From contig CM065814.1 of assembly GCA_033398695.1 (NCBI GenBank), forward strand, positions 78,510,358 to 78,574,357: a DNA stretch of 64,000 bases, in the 5' to 3' direction. This document shows positions 10,538 to 24,190 of this stretch, piece by piece. A program made the translations under genes and the position numbers. Source of the stretch: Orobanche coerulescens. Lineage: Eukaryota > Streptophyta > Magnoliopsida > Lamiales > Orobanchaceae. The notes under the pieces are model-generated. The model searched no databases and had not been told where the DNA came from. It was given only the letters and a program-made list of their open reading frames with translations. Within the stretch, counting starts at the first letter, position 1. Every line of letters starts with the position of its first letter.

Positions 10538-13500
10538 TTAAGATGTAAATAATTCTAGGTATCTAGACATCATACTATTTTCAGTCTCCCAATCTGCTTC
10601 TTCGACTCCATGTGGAGACCACTGAACTTTAACCAAGGATATGGGTTTATTCCTCAATTGCTTGACTCGACTCTCGAGTATCTTAATTGGCTTCTCCTTG
10701 AACGTGCCATCGTTAGCTACTTCGATCTCACCGAAATCGATGATATGACTAGGATCCAGTATATACTTCCGTAACTGAGATATGTGAAACACATTATGAA
10801 CATGACTCAGCGATGGAGGCAAGACTAACCTGTACGCCAACTCCCCAAGTCTCTCAAGAATCTCGAATGGTCCAATATATCTCGGACTCAACTTTCTTTT
10901 CCTCCCAAAAAGAAAAATTCCTCAGGTAGGAGAAACTTTCAGAAGTACATGATCCCCAATTCCAAACTCTAACGGGCGACGACGCACGTCTGCATAAGAC
11001 TTCTGCTGACTTCGGGCAGTCAACAGCCTTTCACGAATTAGAGCTACTTTCTCCTGAGTCTGCACTATCAATTCTGGTTCTGTCCCGATTAATTTAGACG
11101 AATTGTCCCAACATAAGGGGGATCTACATCTTCTTGCGTACAATGCTTCGAAAGGTGCCATCTTAATAAAATCATGTCAACTATTATTGTAGGTGAATTC
11201 AATAAATGGCAGATGAAGTTCCCAATCAGTTGACCAAGCTAAGGCACAATCTCTCAACATGTCTTTTACTGTTTGGATAGTTCTCTCGGACTATCCACCG
11301 GTTTGAGGATGATAAGCTATGCTACATTTTAGCTCAGTCCCCAAGGCCCTATGAACCGATTTCCAAAAATGTGACACGAAGTGACTTGGTTATACGGTCA
11401 ACTATCACCCAAATTATATTCATCACGGTTCTGGTCTTCGGCATGTCTTCCCATTTCCATTCAGGGATTGGAAGCGGCTTCAACATTCCGGTAGGTCGCT
11501 GATGTTCTATCTTAACTTGTTGACAAGTTAAAAACTTCGAAACATAGTCTGCCACATCTTTTTCATGTTGGCCCACCAAAAATTCTGCTTCAGATCTTTA
11601 TACATCTTACTGGTTCCTGGATGAATAGAATAGGGCATGCTGTGAGCTTTCTTCATGATTGTCTACCTCAAAACATCATTATCGGGAACACAAAAGTCAA
11701 CTTTGGAATCTCAGAACTCCATCTTCATGAATTACAAATCCTGGGGCCTTTCCCTTGCCTACTTCATCATGTAACCGAATCATCAGAGGATCATCTAATT
11801 GCTTAGATTTGATTTCTTCGATTGAGTATGAAGTTAATTCCATCGCACACAATTGTCCTTGAACTCCTTGTAACCATACCACAATTGCTTCACGTATCAA
11901 TTCTTGCTGTATACTGGACTGGGACGTGAACGCCTCCAGTATTCGAATAGAAACGGGTCTGCGGCTCAGTGCATCAGCCACTACATTTGCTTTTCCTCGA
12001 TGATAAAGAATTTCCAAGTCGTAGTCTTTAATCAATTCCAGCCATCTCCTCTGCTGCATGTTCAACTCTTTCTGACTGAAGATGTATTTAAGACTCTTAT
12101 GATCTGTGAAGATCTGACAGTGACTCCCATACAAATAGTGTCTCCATATCTTTAGGGCGAAAACAACAGCTGCCAATTCTACATCATGAGTTGGATAATT
12201 TACTTCATACGGTTTCAACTGTCGTGAAGTGTAGGCAATTACCTTCTCATTCTGCATCAGTACACAACCGAGACCTTGATTTGAAGCGTCACTGTAAACT
12301 ATGAATCCTTCGGTTTCTTGCGGTAATGTTAAGGTTGGATCCGTCATCAATCTCTTCTTAAGTTCATCAAAAACTGGCCTGACACATCCTTTCCCATTCA
12401 AACTTTTGGGTTTTCTGCAGTAATCGAGTAAGTGGACGGGTAATTTTGGAAAATCCTTCCACGAATCGGAGATAGTACCCAGCAAGTCCTAAGAAACTTC
12501 TGACTTCCTTCATGTTCTTAGGAGACTTCCATTCCAAAATTGCCTCGACTTTCTGGGGATCTACTCAGACCCCTTCCGCTGATACCACGTGACCAAGGAA
12601 CATCACTTCCTTTAGCCAGAATCCACACTTAGAAAGTTTGGCATATAACTGCTCACTTCTCAAGAGGTTCAAAACGATCCGTAAGTGTTGCGCATGCTCT
12701 TCCGTACTCTTGGAATAAACCAAAATATCATCGATACACACAACTATAAATTTGTCCAAATACTCTATGAACACTCGATTCATTAACTGCATAAACAGAG
12801 CAGGCGCATTAATGAGACCAAACGGCATCACTACAAATTCATAGTGTCCGTAGCGAGTTCTGAATGCTGACTTCGGGACATCGGATTACTTAATCCTCAA
12901 GTGATGGTATCCCGATCTCAAATCGATCTTGGAAAATACTCTCTCTCCTTGCAACTGGTCGAACAAATCATCAATCCATGGGAATGTGTATTTATTCTTG
13001 ATCGTCATCTTGTTTAGCTCTCGGTAGTCGATGCAAAATCAAAGCGATCCATCTTTCTTTCGAACAAAAAAGAACTGGTTCACCCCAGGGCGAAACACTT
13101 GGCTGAATATAACCTTTGTCCAGCAATTCTTCCAGTTGCTTCTTCAATTCATATATCTCGATAGGTGCCATATGATACAGCGCCTTAGAAATCGGCGTAG
13201 CTCCTGATTCTAGCTCGATGGTAAACTCTACATCTCGTCGTGGAGGTAGTCCAGGTAATTCTTCAGGGAACACGTCCGGAAATTCATTCACAACAGGAAT
13301 GGATGAAAGCTCTACTTTTCCTTCTTATTTCATCATCGCGTAATACCAGTATCCAGTACAGCCATGTTTTAGTAGTTTGACGGATTTCATAGCTTTGATC
13401 GTGATATTCCACTTCTGGTAGTTCATAATAGCTCTATAATGGTTAAGCCAATCGTCTCCGAGAATCAAATCATCTCCTTGTATATCTACTATAATCAGAT

Positions 13501-13760
13501 TTGAGGGCCACTCTTTGCCTCCAATTGATATAGGAAAATCTCTAGTTTCTAAATTCCCCATAATTCTTTCCCCACTCGGTAAACCCACAATATAAGGCTC
13601 ACATTCATGAAAACAAGAAATGTTCAAGCGATTAACACAAGACAATGATATAAACGAATGTGCAGCTCCTATATCGAACAAAACACTAACTGGTTGCGAA
13701 AGGATCTGAACGGGACCTGATGCGACAGCTGCATTCTGATCGTCTGTCTTTCTCATCTCA
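10538..13760 (-). pseudogene. pol: Element A pol: PR-RT-RNase H-INT-chromodomain (broken)
   Basis: Minus-strand order from right: protease LFDIGAAHSF (about 13675; DIG in place of DSG), then [12 protein letters not shown] and RT beginning near 13250, with the catalytic box CIDDILVYS at about 12735. The primer-grip region [11 protein letters not shown] follows, then RNase H with SDASNQGLG and [10 protein letters not shown], and VADALSRR at about 11970. Integrase fragments follow (WKWEDMPKT, PFEALYARR, DHVLLKVSP). The chromodomain SLVKVQWSPHGVEEADWET ends at 10538. The frame is broken by several stops and shifts (near 12990, 12830, 12560, 11690, 11350, 11160, 10920). A well-preserved but inactive Tekay pol. 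Confidence 0.88.
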
Positions 13761-13834
13761 TAAAGGCGTAGAAGAGCAGACCCAACACATGATGTTTTTC
13801 TTCGGTCGTACTGTCCTCTGCCTCTGCCTCTTCC

Positions 13835-14964
13835 TTAATTCTGGGGTGGCTGAACACTCTGTTGCATCTGATGGACACTCGCCTCTTTCTGAACTGGCTG
13901 CGAACTACGAGCTCTAAGAGATTTTACAGCCTCTTTATAGAACACCGCATGATGTCCTTCTCGTACACAATCATAACACGTCACAAAGGGAAGTGAGTAA
14001 TCACGTCGATAATGTCCTGTCCGACCATAGTTAAAACACTTCCTGGCTGCATCCGCCATTGCTGATACTGATCTGGAGTTCTTTCCACCTTTGGATGAAT
14101 GCAGAGGCCTCTTGAATGAATGAAAGGATGGTTGGGCTTTGCGGGGCCCACTACTTTTGTAACATGTGAACTTTTCCATAGCTGCTTCATTCACTTTATA
14201 CGCCAGAGCTTTGTCTTGGTACTGGCTGAGAGTGGTGCATTCAAAACCTGACATGTATCTCTGTATCTCCGGCTCGATTCTCATATCAAAGTGAATCATC
14301 ATTTCTGCGTCAGTTCTGAACAGGTGTCGAACAAACGCCAGGTGTTGATTAAATGTCTGAGCCACTTGCACATCCGAAGGCTGTGCGGAGAAAAATTCTC
14401 GAACTTTGGCTTCTCTCACCGGGCGAGGACGGTTGAGCTTCCATCATAAGTTTGAACTCTCCCCAATCGGCATCATGATCGATAGGCCGGATAGCTTCCA
14501 ACCATTCGGGTGCTTCCCCCGTCAGGAAATATTGTGCAATGGGGGCTCTCCGGTCATCCGTGCAGTTAATCCTGCAAATACTTTCTCCATCTATCTAAGC
14601 CAGTGATCCCATGTCGGCATCTCAGAAAAACCATCGAACTTCGGCGGGTGCATCTTCGCCACCTCCTGTAGCCATCTTTCTCCTCGACTTCCCAAGTATG
14701 GGATGCCTTGTTGTCTCTTTCCCGTCTGCAATCCTACCGCCACTTGCATTCTGTCAACAGGTTGGGCAAATTGAGTCATTTGGTTAACCACTTGACAAAG
14801 GATGTCAGGAACAGCAGGTTCGGCATTTGTTTCCACGGTTTGCTCTCGTTCATTGTTGACGGATTCTTGTTCGCCCAAACTGTAGTTAGCCTGATCTGAC
14901 AGCGAATCAGGAACAGAAGGTGAAGCTTCCCTCACGCCCGCATCCACATCCTCCTGTCAACATA
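13835..14964 (-). pseudogene. gag: Element A gag (broken)
   Basis: Minus-strand capsid precursor region. The N-terminal part (14947-14591) contains the conserved RWLQEVAKMHPPKFDGFSE and a WDHW motif of Tekay gag. The second part (14419-13835) carries REFFSAQPSDVQVAQTFN, a long helical capsid segment and two zinc-knuckle remnants. The first knuckle reads CFNYGRTGHYRRD and the second CYDCVREGHHAVF, so each has lost a Cys of the CCHC set. A break separates the two parts near 14420-14590. The gag-protease linker runs into pol at about 13760. Confidence 0.8.
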
Positions 14965-15177
14965 CTGTAAGCATAAATACTCAATACCCAGGAAACAATA
15001 TCATTCTAAATCATCAAAAGGGTCATAATATGTAAAGGACAAGATAGAGTTTAGGAAACTTACAACCACCGCTCACATGAAGACGTAGGCAGTGCAGTGA
15101 TGTTATTCGCAGCCAGCTAACTCCGAAAAAAACACATCTGAACCCTAGTTTAACACATCGGCCAAGATATCCATAAT

Positions 15178-15192
15178 CTTAGCTCTGATACT
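15178..15192 (-). other. Primer-binding site of element A
   Basis: On the minus strand AGTATCAGAGCTAAG follows the LTR end after a few bases. It matches the tRNA-Met type site TGGTATCAGAGC with one early mismatch. It sets the 5' LTR boundary at 15199. Confidence 0.75.
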
Positions 15193-15198
15193 ATATTC

Positions 15199-17075
15199 TG
15201 TAACACCCCGAGATATTCTGGATTATTACAGCGCCGTAAATCCTTGGCGTAAGGATTTACTAGACTAAGAATTTAAAGCAACATTATTAAATACCAACTG
15301 TAAGGTTTATTATTACATCATAAGTAATGAAAAGTACTAATCAGCCAACATCCGAATACAAACTTCAAAATACAAGCAAAACGACAGTGTGCTCGAGTAC
15401 TTTATTAAAATAAAACACAACTGACAAACCATCCCGACCGTAACATCACTCTGCACCCTCGTCATCACACAGCTCTAGTGGTTGTTTCCCTGCCCTCTTG
15501 TATGCTGAACATTCAACAAATGTCCACCCCCGAAGGGGTTAGCACAACGACGCTAGTACAAGTATGATAATTATACAACAATAGATTATTCAACATCTCA
15601 CGAAGAATAATGACAACTTCATCAACAACGACAATAACAAAGAGTCTCTACCACGACAAGACTCACCATACACAACATGATAAACCACAACATGAGATAA
15701 CATATACATGGTAATTTTGATGATCCAGCGTTCACTGCATAGATCCCAAGATGATCCCGTCGGACCAACACGAGGTGGAAAAACCTATCCAATGATCCAG
15801 CGCATGCTAGCATAGATCCCAAGATGATTCTGTTGGACCAACACAAGGTGGACATACAACAACGACACATATGCACGACAACATGTATAACATCAATACA
15901 TAAAACATAATTAAAGTACTTGCCTTGGAAAGACGACAAGGATGAAATACTTCAACGAACGTCAAAACGCCAGAAGGTCGCTCCTTCGATCAATCACTTT
16001 GCAGCTCGGACCTTATTAAAAAACAAATTACAAAGAATTCAACTTACGTTAGAAAGCTAACGTATGAACATCTAACGTCCTAAGTTATGTCCGAATTAAC
16101 ATTTACGTATGGCCGCTCACTATTCAACTACTCGACGAACGCTCAGTTGAACTAATGACATACTTCATGCGAATCAAATGACCATAACGGAGATGAAATG
16201 TCTTCTACAAATTTAAGGATATTTAAATCATCACAATACACTCCAATTCTTACCTTCAATTCCAATACTTGGTTTCGTTCTTCCACACGCAATCCTTCTC
16301 GTCAAAGTGTTAAGTTTAGAATAATTATCACCAAACTAATCACTTCGTTCTAACCATAAATATGAAGATTATCACATCAAGAAACCTCCACAAATCAAGA
16401 ACTATACTTGAAGAACACCCTCTACATTTATCTTCTTGAATTCATATAACACATATGATAATCTTAACAAATCGTTACTCAAAAGAGTGTTTCAAATTCA
16501 TCGTCAAAGGCCTGTTACGATTTCAGCAAACTCCATCCCAATGTTTAAAAAATCAAGGCTCAATTTTACTCCCTCTTAACAATGAAAATCCTAAGTATAA
16601 ATTCTTCCAGTACTCCTAAAACATGGTGTTTGATTCTCTAAGTTATCAATAAACCTTAATAGCTCCAGTAGTAATGTTCATAATCAGTATAAGAACATGA
16701 ATTCTAGGCTGGGGTAGTATCACATACCTTATTACAGAGGAGAAACGATGTAACACTCGGTGGAACTCAACACTGGGAGCTTGAACGCTAATCCAAGATG
16801 CTTCCCAACTTCAACCACCAAGCAGAGAGGCTGAAATAAGGGTTATGTTGCGGAAGAGGCTCTCTGGATTTACAGAATTCGAACAAGGAGCGAAGAAGAA
16901 AAATTGTGAAATGAAGTGGGTTGATGTCCTATTTATATGATTCTGAACTTTACGTACGTTAGCCACAAGATATTGCATACGCTATAGTCTTAACGTATGC
17001 TAGGACAATTCCTTACGTACGTTAACGTTCGTCAGTAGCTCACTGTCTCGTTTCTGACTTATTTAGGTACGTTAA
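15199..17075 (-). repeat. 5' LTR of element A, inner part
   Basis: Aligns with the left LTR from its TGTAACACCCCGAG end to position 10086, then stops at the insertion of element B. It keeps the TATA box (16931-16937) and the first cluster of palindromes (about 16950-17030). The rest of this LTR is found at 26334-26646. Confidence 0.88.
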
Positions 17076-18666
17076 TGTAATACCCTTGCTGGGACACTAC
17101 AGTGCCGTGAATCCCGTGTGGGACACACAAGGCAAGTTTTTTTGAATGAGTTTAAAAATTCGTCATGAAATAATTTATGGAAAGTAGCCCCATGATAGCC
17201 TAAATACGAAACGAAATACTTTAAACAAAAACAAGTCTGCTTACGCGGTTATTACATAACGTGGAATGTTTTCATAATTAAATTTAAGAAACAGAATAAC
17301 AAGGCTTCTCCCCATCACTACTCAAGCCTGATCGGAAGCTTCGGGAACGTCCTGCACATATTCAACAAATTTGCCTGACACGACGAATCGTGCCATCCAA
17401 CCTAGGTCAGACAATACGAACAAAATTCATTGATGGAATCAGATAAATTCGCAATACAATGTTATTACTTGGTAAGGTAATATATTACAGAATACTCAAC
17501 ATTATCTCATGTATCATCACATAAGCTTCCACGGTCGCAACCAAGGGACACGGAAGCATCTACACAGAAATACTCCGGACGTGGGTACCATTCAGGTTTT
17601 ACCCCACAACACAGTTCCATACGGTATATCAACATATAAACTCCCAAGGTCGCAACCAAGGGTCACGGAAGTATGTACTCAGGAATACTCCGAACAAGAT
17701 AAGCAAAACAAGCACAATTCCACAAATAGTGATGCACATTAAATTTTTGAATTTAATATAACATAGTCCGAGCAAGGGTTCACTTGCCTCAAGTCCGACG
17801 AGAGCTCAACCTATTACATATTCGTCGATTAATACCTTATGGTGATAATGATGATTAGCGATAATTCCCCCGTCCCGTTAGGATTCTAAACCTAGTTTGT
17901 TCATGACGTCGAAACCAAAATTTCATGTTTTAACCACAATGCGAATTACTAAATTCCTCGGTCCGCCAATTTACAATTTATCATCTCGTTAAACAATAAT
18001 GTTCTAGTACAAAATTTCTACGTTACGACTACGACTTATAGCCACCGTAATTTCATTACTTACTCATATTTGAAATTATAGAATAGAATGGATAAGCACA
18101 AATCTCCCGAAATCCTAACGTATTCGATAACCTCTCCGTTTCGATAATCGTTAATTAATTCACTAAGGAAATACCAACAGGTTTACAATACGATAATCGG
18201 ATTATAATCGCAATCCACAACAAGATGATTCTATGGTGTTGGTGATTTACAAGTTCGATTATGAGTTTTACAATCCAACTACGAGTGACACTACAATTTG
18301 TTCAAAATACTTAGCTAGATAGGTTTCGATTAACAATTGTGATTATTTTTTACCCGTCCGATCATCATCGAAAGTTCCTAGCTACCCAAGGCATCCGAAA
18401 TCTAGTACGACTCATCTAACAACACAGATATGAACTCAAGATTCGATAAACATACCTTACTTGACAAGAAACGAAGAAAAATGACGAAGGACGATGAAGA
18501 ACGGAAGGACAACACCTTCAAAACCTTCTTCGGAGCTTGATCAATCCACTCTACTATGACAATACACGGCTAGGAAGGCTCAAAATTCGGTTTGGGGGGT
18601 TGGAGGACGATTTTTGGATGAGAAGAAGTGTTCAATGGTCGGAGGAAATGAAAGAGGAAATGTCAT

Positions 18667-18673
18667 TATATAA
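18667..18673 (-). promoter_or_regulatory. TATA box of element B LTR
   Basis: TTATATAAT on the minus strand; the partner LTR has the same site at 25806-25812. The palindrome array starts 14 bp upstream. Confidence 0.55.
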
Positions 18674-18686
18674 CATCAGGCCAGCA

Positions 18687-19005
18687 TTATGTACGTAATA
18701 CCTAAAGTTTTACGTACGTAACAATCGTTACGTACGTTACCGCCTATGGGCTAACATACGTAAGTGTTTCTCAGAAGCTACTGCCTGAAATGTCATTGTC
18801 CATTACATACGTAATATGTGGCTGAATTACGTACGTAATGATCAGTTGACTAGCAGTCGCTGTCGCGCCGAAAGTTGCCCTGACCACGCAAAATCTAGAA
18901 TCTCGTCCGAAGACTGCATTACATACGTAAAGTATAAGCTTCAACATACATAATGCTATAAAAATAGCGTAGGTAGTACTGCTCGAGTAACGTACGTAAT
19001 ATTCA
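18687..19005 (-). promoter_or_regulatory. TTACGTACGTAA palindrome array, left LTR of B
   Basis: The array begins at 18687 (TTATGTACGTAA) and 18710 (TTACGTACGTAA), 23 bp apart. It continues with copies such as TTACGTACGTTA, TAACATACGTAA and TAACGTACGTAA to about 19000. It is the counterpart of the better-kept array at 25826-26134. Confidence 0.7.
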
Positions 19006-19333
19006 TTCAATACACTAGGTTATAATATTACGTTTAATCCTTATAACACGACTTCCCTTTAGACTCATCCAGCAATTTCTCGGGGAACAAGACATTGGCC
19101 ACCATCATATTCACACCGATAATTACTCAACGACATCAAAGTAAGTCATCGACATATAATCAACATCAGGAATTCACATCACAACACAATTAAGTACTTT
19201 CAAGAATTTACATGCCACAACACGGTCTAAAAATAATTCATATAAAGGTAAAAGCATCACGATGGGGCACATTATTTAATTATTAAAATGAGGTACAAGG
19301 TTTTAAACATCATGGAATACTCGTGGTATTACA

Positions 19334-19350
19334 TACCATCCCCCTTAAAA
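19334..19350 (-). other. Polypurine tract of element B
   Basis: On the minus strand TTTTAAGGGGGATGGTA abuts the LTR start TGTAATACCACG. This is the plus-strand primer site. Confidence 0.75.
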
Positions 19351-19366
19351 TAGTTTCGTCCCAAAA

Positions 19367-22300
19367 CTAAGAAAATAAGTCGGGGTGACTCTCTCTCATG
19401 CTAGGCTCAGTCTCCCAAGTTGCCTCTTCAACGTAGTGATGTGACCAATGAACCTTCACAAGGGGTATAGCTTTATTCCTCAAGGTCTTTATGCGTCGAT
19501 CTAGAATCGCGACTGGCACTTCTTTGAAGGTAGCATCATTAAAAATCTCTAGCTCTTCGAAATTAACTTTGTGACTCGGATCGTAAACGTACCTTCTCAG
19601 CTGGGAGACGTGGAAGACATCATGCACTCCATCTAATGATGGTGGCAGTGATAATCGATAAGCGAGCCTACCTACTCGGTCTAAAATCTCAAACAGGCCG
19701 ATAAACCCCGGGCTCAATTTGCCCTTCTGGCCAAAACGTCGAATGCCCCGCATCGGTGACACTTTGACCCAAACATGGTCTCCGAATATAAATTCCAACG
19801 GTCGCTGGCGGTCCGCAACATATGACTTCTGGCGGCTCTGCGCCGCTAACATGTGCTTTTGAACAATTGAAATTTTCTTAATAGATTCCTGGATCAGATC
19901 TAACTCAGTGGCGACGACATCGGAAGAATCATCCCAACATAAGGGAGACTTGCATCTCCTACCATACAATGCTTCGAAGGGCGCCATGCCTATGCTCGCA
20001 TGCCAACTATTGTTGTATGAAAATTCTGCCAAGCAGAGGTGTTTAGCCCAATCCTTACCCCAATCGAGTACTTATGCTCTTAACATATCATCTAGGGTCT
20101 GTATCGTACGTTCTGTCTATCCATCTGTTTGAGGGTGATAGGCTATGCTGAAATGTAGATGAGTACCCATACCCATGTGGACAGCCTTCCAGAAGCGGTA
20201 CACATACCTAGTGTCTCTATCTGATCTGATTGACGTGGGAACGTCATTTATTCTTACGATTTCGCAGATAAATATGGTGGCCAGCTGCTCTGTTCTGGTA
20301 GTCTCCTGAATCGGAATGAAATGTGCCGACTTCGTCAGGCGGTCCACAATGACCCATATCGTGTCTTTTCCTCCCGTCGTCACTGGTAACTTGGTGACAA
20401 AATCCATTGATATGCTCTCCCACTTCCATTCCAGAATAGGTAAGGGCTGCATGATCCCGGCCAGTCTACGGTGTTCAATCTCAACTTGTTGACATATCAT
20501 ACATCGAGCAACGAATCTAGCTACTTCCTGCTTCATGTACTTCCGCCAAAAGCTTTTTCGCAGATCTTTATATATTTTAATCACCCCGGGATGTACCGAA
20601 TAGGGAGCAGAATGAGCATCCTTTAGTATAGTTTGCTTAAACTCGTCATTTGGTGGAATACAGATCCTGTTCTTAAATCTCACCAAGTCCCCTTGGATCT
20701 TGTAGTCTCAAATAATTCCCCCTTTAGCTCTTGCGCTAATCGCGTGCAGTTTCGGGTCTTCCATTTGTGCTAAGCGTATCTCATCAAGCAAGGATGAATG
20801 AATGTTAATTGAGAACAATTGTCCCTGGCGGTGTTGTATCCATACTTCAATACCATTTCTCTTGAGGTCCTACTGCAATTCCAGCTGTACCGTTACACCG
20901 GATAGTGCCAACTCCTGCACAGTCCTCTGACTAAGTGCATCTGCTACGACGTTGGCCTTCCCAGGGTGATACAAAATCTCCACATCGTAATCCTTGATTA
21001 GCTCCAGTCAACGCCTCTGCCTCATGTTTAACTCTCTTTGGGTGAAAATATAATTTAAACTCTTGTGGTCCGTAAAAATCTTATAGGTAACCCCGTAAAG
21101 GTAATGTCTCCAAATCTTAAGGGCGTGGACCACTGCAGCCAGATCCAAGTCGTGCGTCGGTAGTTCATCTCGTACGGTTTAAGTTGTCGAGAGGCGTATG
21201 CAGTAACTTTGTCATTTTGCATGAATACACATCCTAATCCGTGCTTAGATGAATCGGTGTATATTACGAATCCTTCTGTGCCCTACGGTAGTACCAACAC
21301 TAGAGGGGTAGTCAGTTTCCTCTTTAGCTCGTCGAAGCTCTCCTGGCAATCTATTGTCCAGACAAATTTGGTACTTTTCCTTAGTAGATTCGTCAACGGA
21401 CGAGCGATACAAGAAAAAGCCTCGACGAACCGTCGATAATATCCTGCCAATCCCAGGAAACTCCTCACTTCCTTGACGTTTCTTGGTGGTTCCCAACTCA
21501 TCACTATCTCGATCTTATGGGGGTCTACCTTGACGCATTCTGCTGAAATTACATGTCCCAGAAAGGTCACCTCTGGCGTCCAGAACTCGCATCTAGAAAG
21601 TTTAGCATAAATTTGGTGTTACCTCAAAACACTTAATACCTGCCTCAAGTGTTCCTCATGCTCCTGTCGGTTCCGGGAATAGATTAGAATATCATCAATA
21701 AAAACCACCACACACTTACCGATAAATTCTGTTAGAACCTGGTTCATTAACTCCATAAAAATGGCTGGGGCATTAGTTAAGCCGAATGACACCATCATGT
21801 ACTCATAGTGTCCATATCTTTATCGAAATGCGGTCTTGGGAATATCCTCCTCTCGAATCCTCAATTGGTGATATCCGGACCATAAATCAATTTTTGAAAA
21901 CACAGTAGGCCCCTGTAGTTGATCCAGTAAATCATAAATCCTCAGAAGTGGGTAACAGTTCTTGATAGTGACCTTCTGTAATCGATACACAGGCACAGGG
22001 AGTTGTCCTTTTTCTTCACAAAAAGGACTGGCGCACCCCATGGTGAAGTACTCGGACGGATCAGTCCCATCCTTAGCAATTCTTCGAGTTGTGACTTTAA
22101 TTCCTTCATTTCAGCTAGTGCCATCTTGTATGGTGCCTTAGAGATAGGCATCGTTCCCGGCTCAAGTTCGATCGAGGGATCAACCTCCCGTTGTGGTGGC
22201 AACCCTGGTAATTCATCAGGGAAAACGTCTGGAAAGTTGCTCACCACGGGAATATTATCATCTGATAGCTATGATGCGTCCTCCTGAAGAACATAACACT

Positions 22301-22720
22301 AGTAATACGTTTCTCGAGCCTCACAAGATATTTCCGCTGTAAGGAAGTTGAGGGACCCTTTAGTACTGAAGTGTTCTCAACCCCTGATCATGTGAGTGGC
22401 ACCATCACGAGTTATAATGGAAACAGTCAGGTGATAGGTATCTAATATCATCCTGTGCATCGTCATCTAGTCCATACCCAGAATAACATCTTTGTTCTGA
22501 AGTGGAAAAACCATGAGATTCGCTGTCTAGCCTTGATATCGATGCAGATCGGACAATTTTGAACTTCCAAATTACCCCCAACCCTACTACCCTAGGGTAT
22601 CTTAACAGTAAAATATTCACAAGGTACACAAGGAAGGTTCAAACGATTAACACATTCCACATATATAAACGAGTACGTCGCTCCAATATTAAACAATACA
22701 TGAACAGGCTGGAAATTAAT
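19367..22720 (-). pseudogene. pol: Element B pol: PR-RT-RNase H-INT-chromodomain (broken)
   Basis: Minus-strand order: protease LFNIGATYSF (Asn codon 22688-22690 replaces the catalytic Asp), then [10 protein letters not shown] and RT (22247-21600) with [14 protein letters not shown] and [10 protein letters not shown] at about 21690. [30 protein letters not shown] and RNase H follow to about 20930. Integrase has a zinc-binding start (HSAPYSVHPGV, MICQQVEIEHRR), catalytic-core pieces SMDFVTKLP and IRSDRDTRYV, and FSIAYHPQTDG ending at 20117. The 20032-19367 segment holds MAEFSYNNSWHASIGMAPFE, the GPY-like module and the chromodomain PLVKVHWSHHYVEEATWET. Stops at several sites, including about 20110, 20700, 21180, 21620 and 21815, make it inactive. 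Confidence 0.88.
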
Positions 22721-22757
22721 AAGAAGTGTACCTGAGACAGCAGGTGCAGTCTGGTCA

Positions 22758-23964
22758 TCAGTAACCCTCAATTCGAACACGCGGGAGGGTAGTGCCCGTG
22801 CCCACGTCCTCTTCCGGCACCGTATGGATGGGTTTGATAAGGTGGAGATCGATAATCGGACACGGCGGGTGCCCTGGATATCTGTACCAAACCTTGCTAA
22901 CTCTGAGGAGCTGGATTTGGTGAAGAAATGACCCGCGAATAGTAGCGAGACATGTGCCCACTTCTTCTGCATGAAAAACACTTGTAGCCACCTTACGACA
23001 CTGACTCATGGTATGTCCAGTTGTGCCACAATTGAAACAGCTTCGGCGGAGGGACCGGTCAGATATGCCCTTCTGTTTGTACGAAACTACTGATTTAGAA
23101 GAGAACCCAGTCCCCGAGTTCATTCTACTAGTTCTCCCAGACTGATTAGACCTCTTCTTCTTCTTTTGGTTAAGCCCGGTATTGGAACTAACAACAGTAC
23201 TGGCGTATGCTGTGACTACGTCCTCATATGCCCTCAGAGTTGTGCAGTGAAATCCAGCTGTGTAACGTTGAACATCTTCCAGCAACAGTTGTGCAAGGTG
23301 ACAAATTCGTTGATCTTCAGATGGAACCATCTGTGAGACATAGCTTAGTTCGGTCCTATAGGCCCGAGTGATTTCTGGTACCGGTAAGTTCTGTGGTCCT
23401 GCACTAAAGAAACTCCATGCGCGAGCAGTTTGAGCTGACCTGGGGCAGTACTCGTCTCTCAACAGTTTGGAAAATTCTATCCACCCGACTGCTCTGTCTT
23501 CTGGCTTGTAGGTCCTCCACCATCGGGCTGCAGTATCGCGGAGCTGGTTGATTCCTAGCGGCACCTTTCGATTCCCTGGGCAACTAATTACCTCGAAAGC
23601 AGTCTCCATCTCGAAAATCCAATCGTCCACATGTTTATCCCCAAACCATCAAATAATGGTGGTCTAGCCTTCAGCATCTCTCCCAGCCATTGGTCCTTTC
23701 CGGCGTTCTCCTCCACGTTAATGACTGGTACCTGCTCCGCTCGGTTGGCCTGAGCGATTCCTACTGCAATGGCCTCGGCGAGAATCTGAATGAAAGCCAG
23801 ATCTATTTTTCCGTTGTTCTGGTTCTCCGCCTCCTGTTCGTTCTGATTATTAGACGGAGGCTGGTTTCCGTCTGGAACAGTTTCAGCGATGTTCCTGCCT
23901 TCCTTCTGTTCACAGTAAAGCTCTGAGCGTCGTTCACGATTCTTCTAGCTCCACGACGTGCCAT
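22758..23964 (-). pseudogene. gag: Element B gag (broken)
   Basis: The likely start codon is 23964-23962 (MARRGARRIVND). After a break near 23650, a 290-residue open segment (23630-22758) carries WIFEMETAFEVI, the capsid helix region with RDTAARWWRTYKPEDRAVGW, and FSKLLRDEYCP. It then has an intact CCHC zinc knuckle, CFNCGTTGHTMSQC (about 23030). It binds element RNA and builds the particle. Of the Tekay-type gag genes here, only B and D keep a complete knuckle. The frame shifts before protease. Confidence 0.83.
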
Positions 23965-24171
23965 TGTGACAATTGTTCGATCTAGAGGGTCATTCCAGTA
24001 CAATTATTCTTTGAGTTCTACTGAATGCAAATATCATACCTGATTTACAAGAAACATACGTGTTTTTCACCTTGACATTCCTCGAGGAGTTACGGTCGCT
24101 TGGAGTGTTGGACTTTTGAAGGTTTTTAAACATTTTCAAAACGTTTTGATAAAACATTTCACGTGAATGTT

Positions 24172-24187
24172 CGGCTCCGATACCATT
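24172..24187 (-). other. Primer-binding site of element B
   Basis: On the minus strand ATGGTATCGGAGCCGA lies a few bases after the LTR end TGTTACA equivalent. It matches the tRNA-Met type site TGGTATCAGAGCC with one change. Confidence 0.8.
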
Positions 24188-24190
24188 TTC

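Larger units (their letters stand above)
17076..19333 (-). repeat. 3' LTR of element B
   Basis: This 2258-bp LTR begins TGTAATACCCTTGCTGGGAC (plus strand) and ends GTGGTATTACA, followed by a polypurine tract. It aligns with 24191-26317. The minus-strand TATA box (TTATATAAT) is at 18667-18673 and palindromes start at 18687. Confidence 0.9.
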
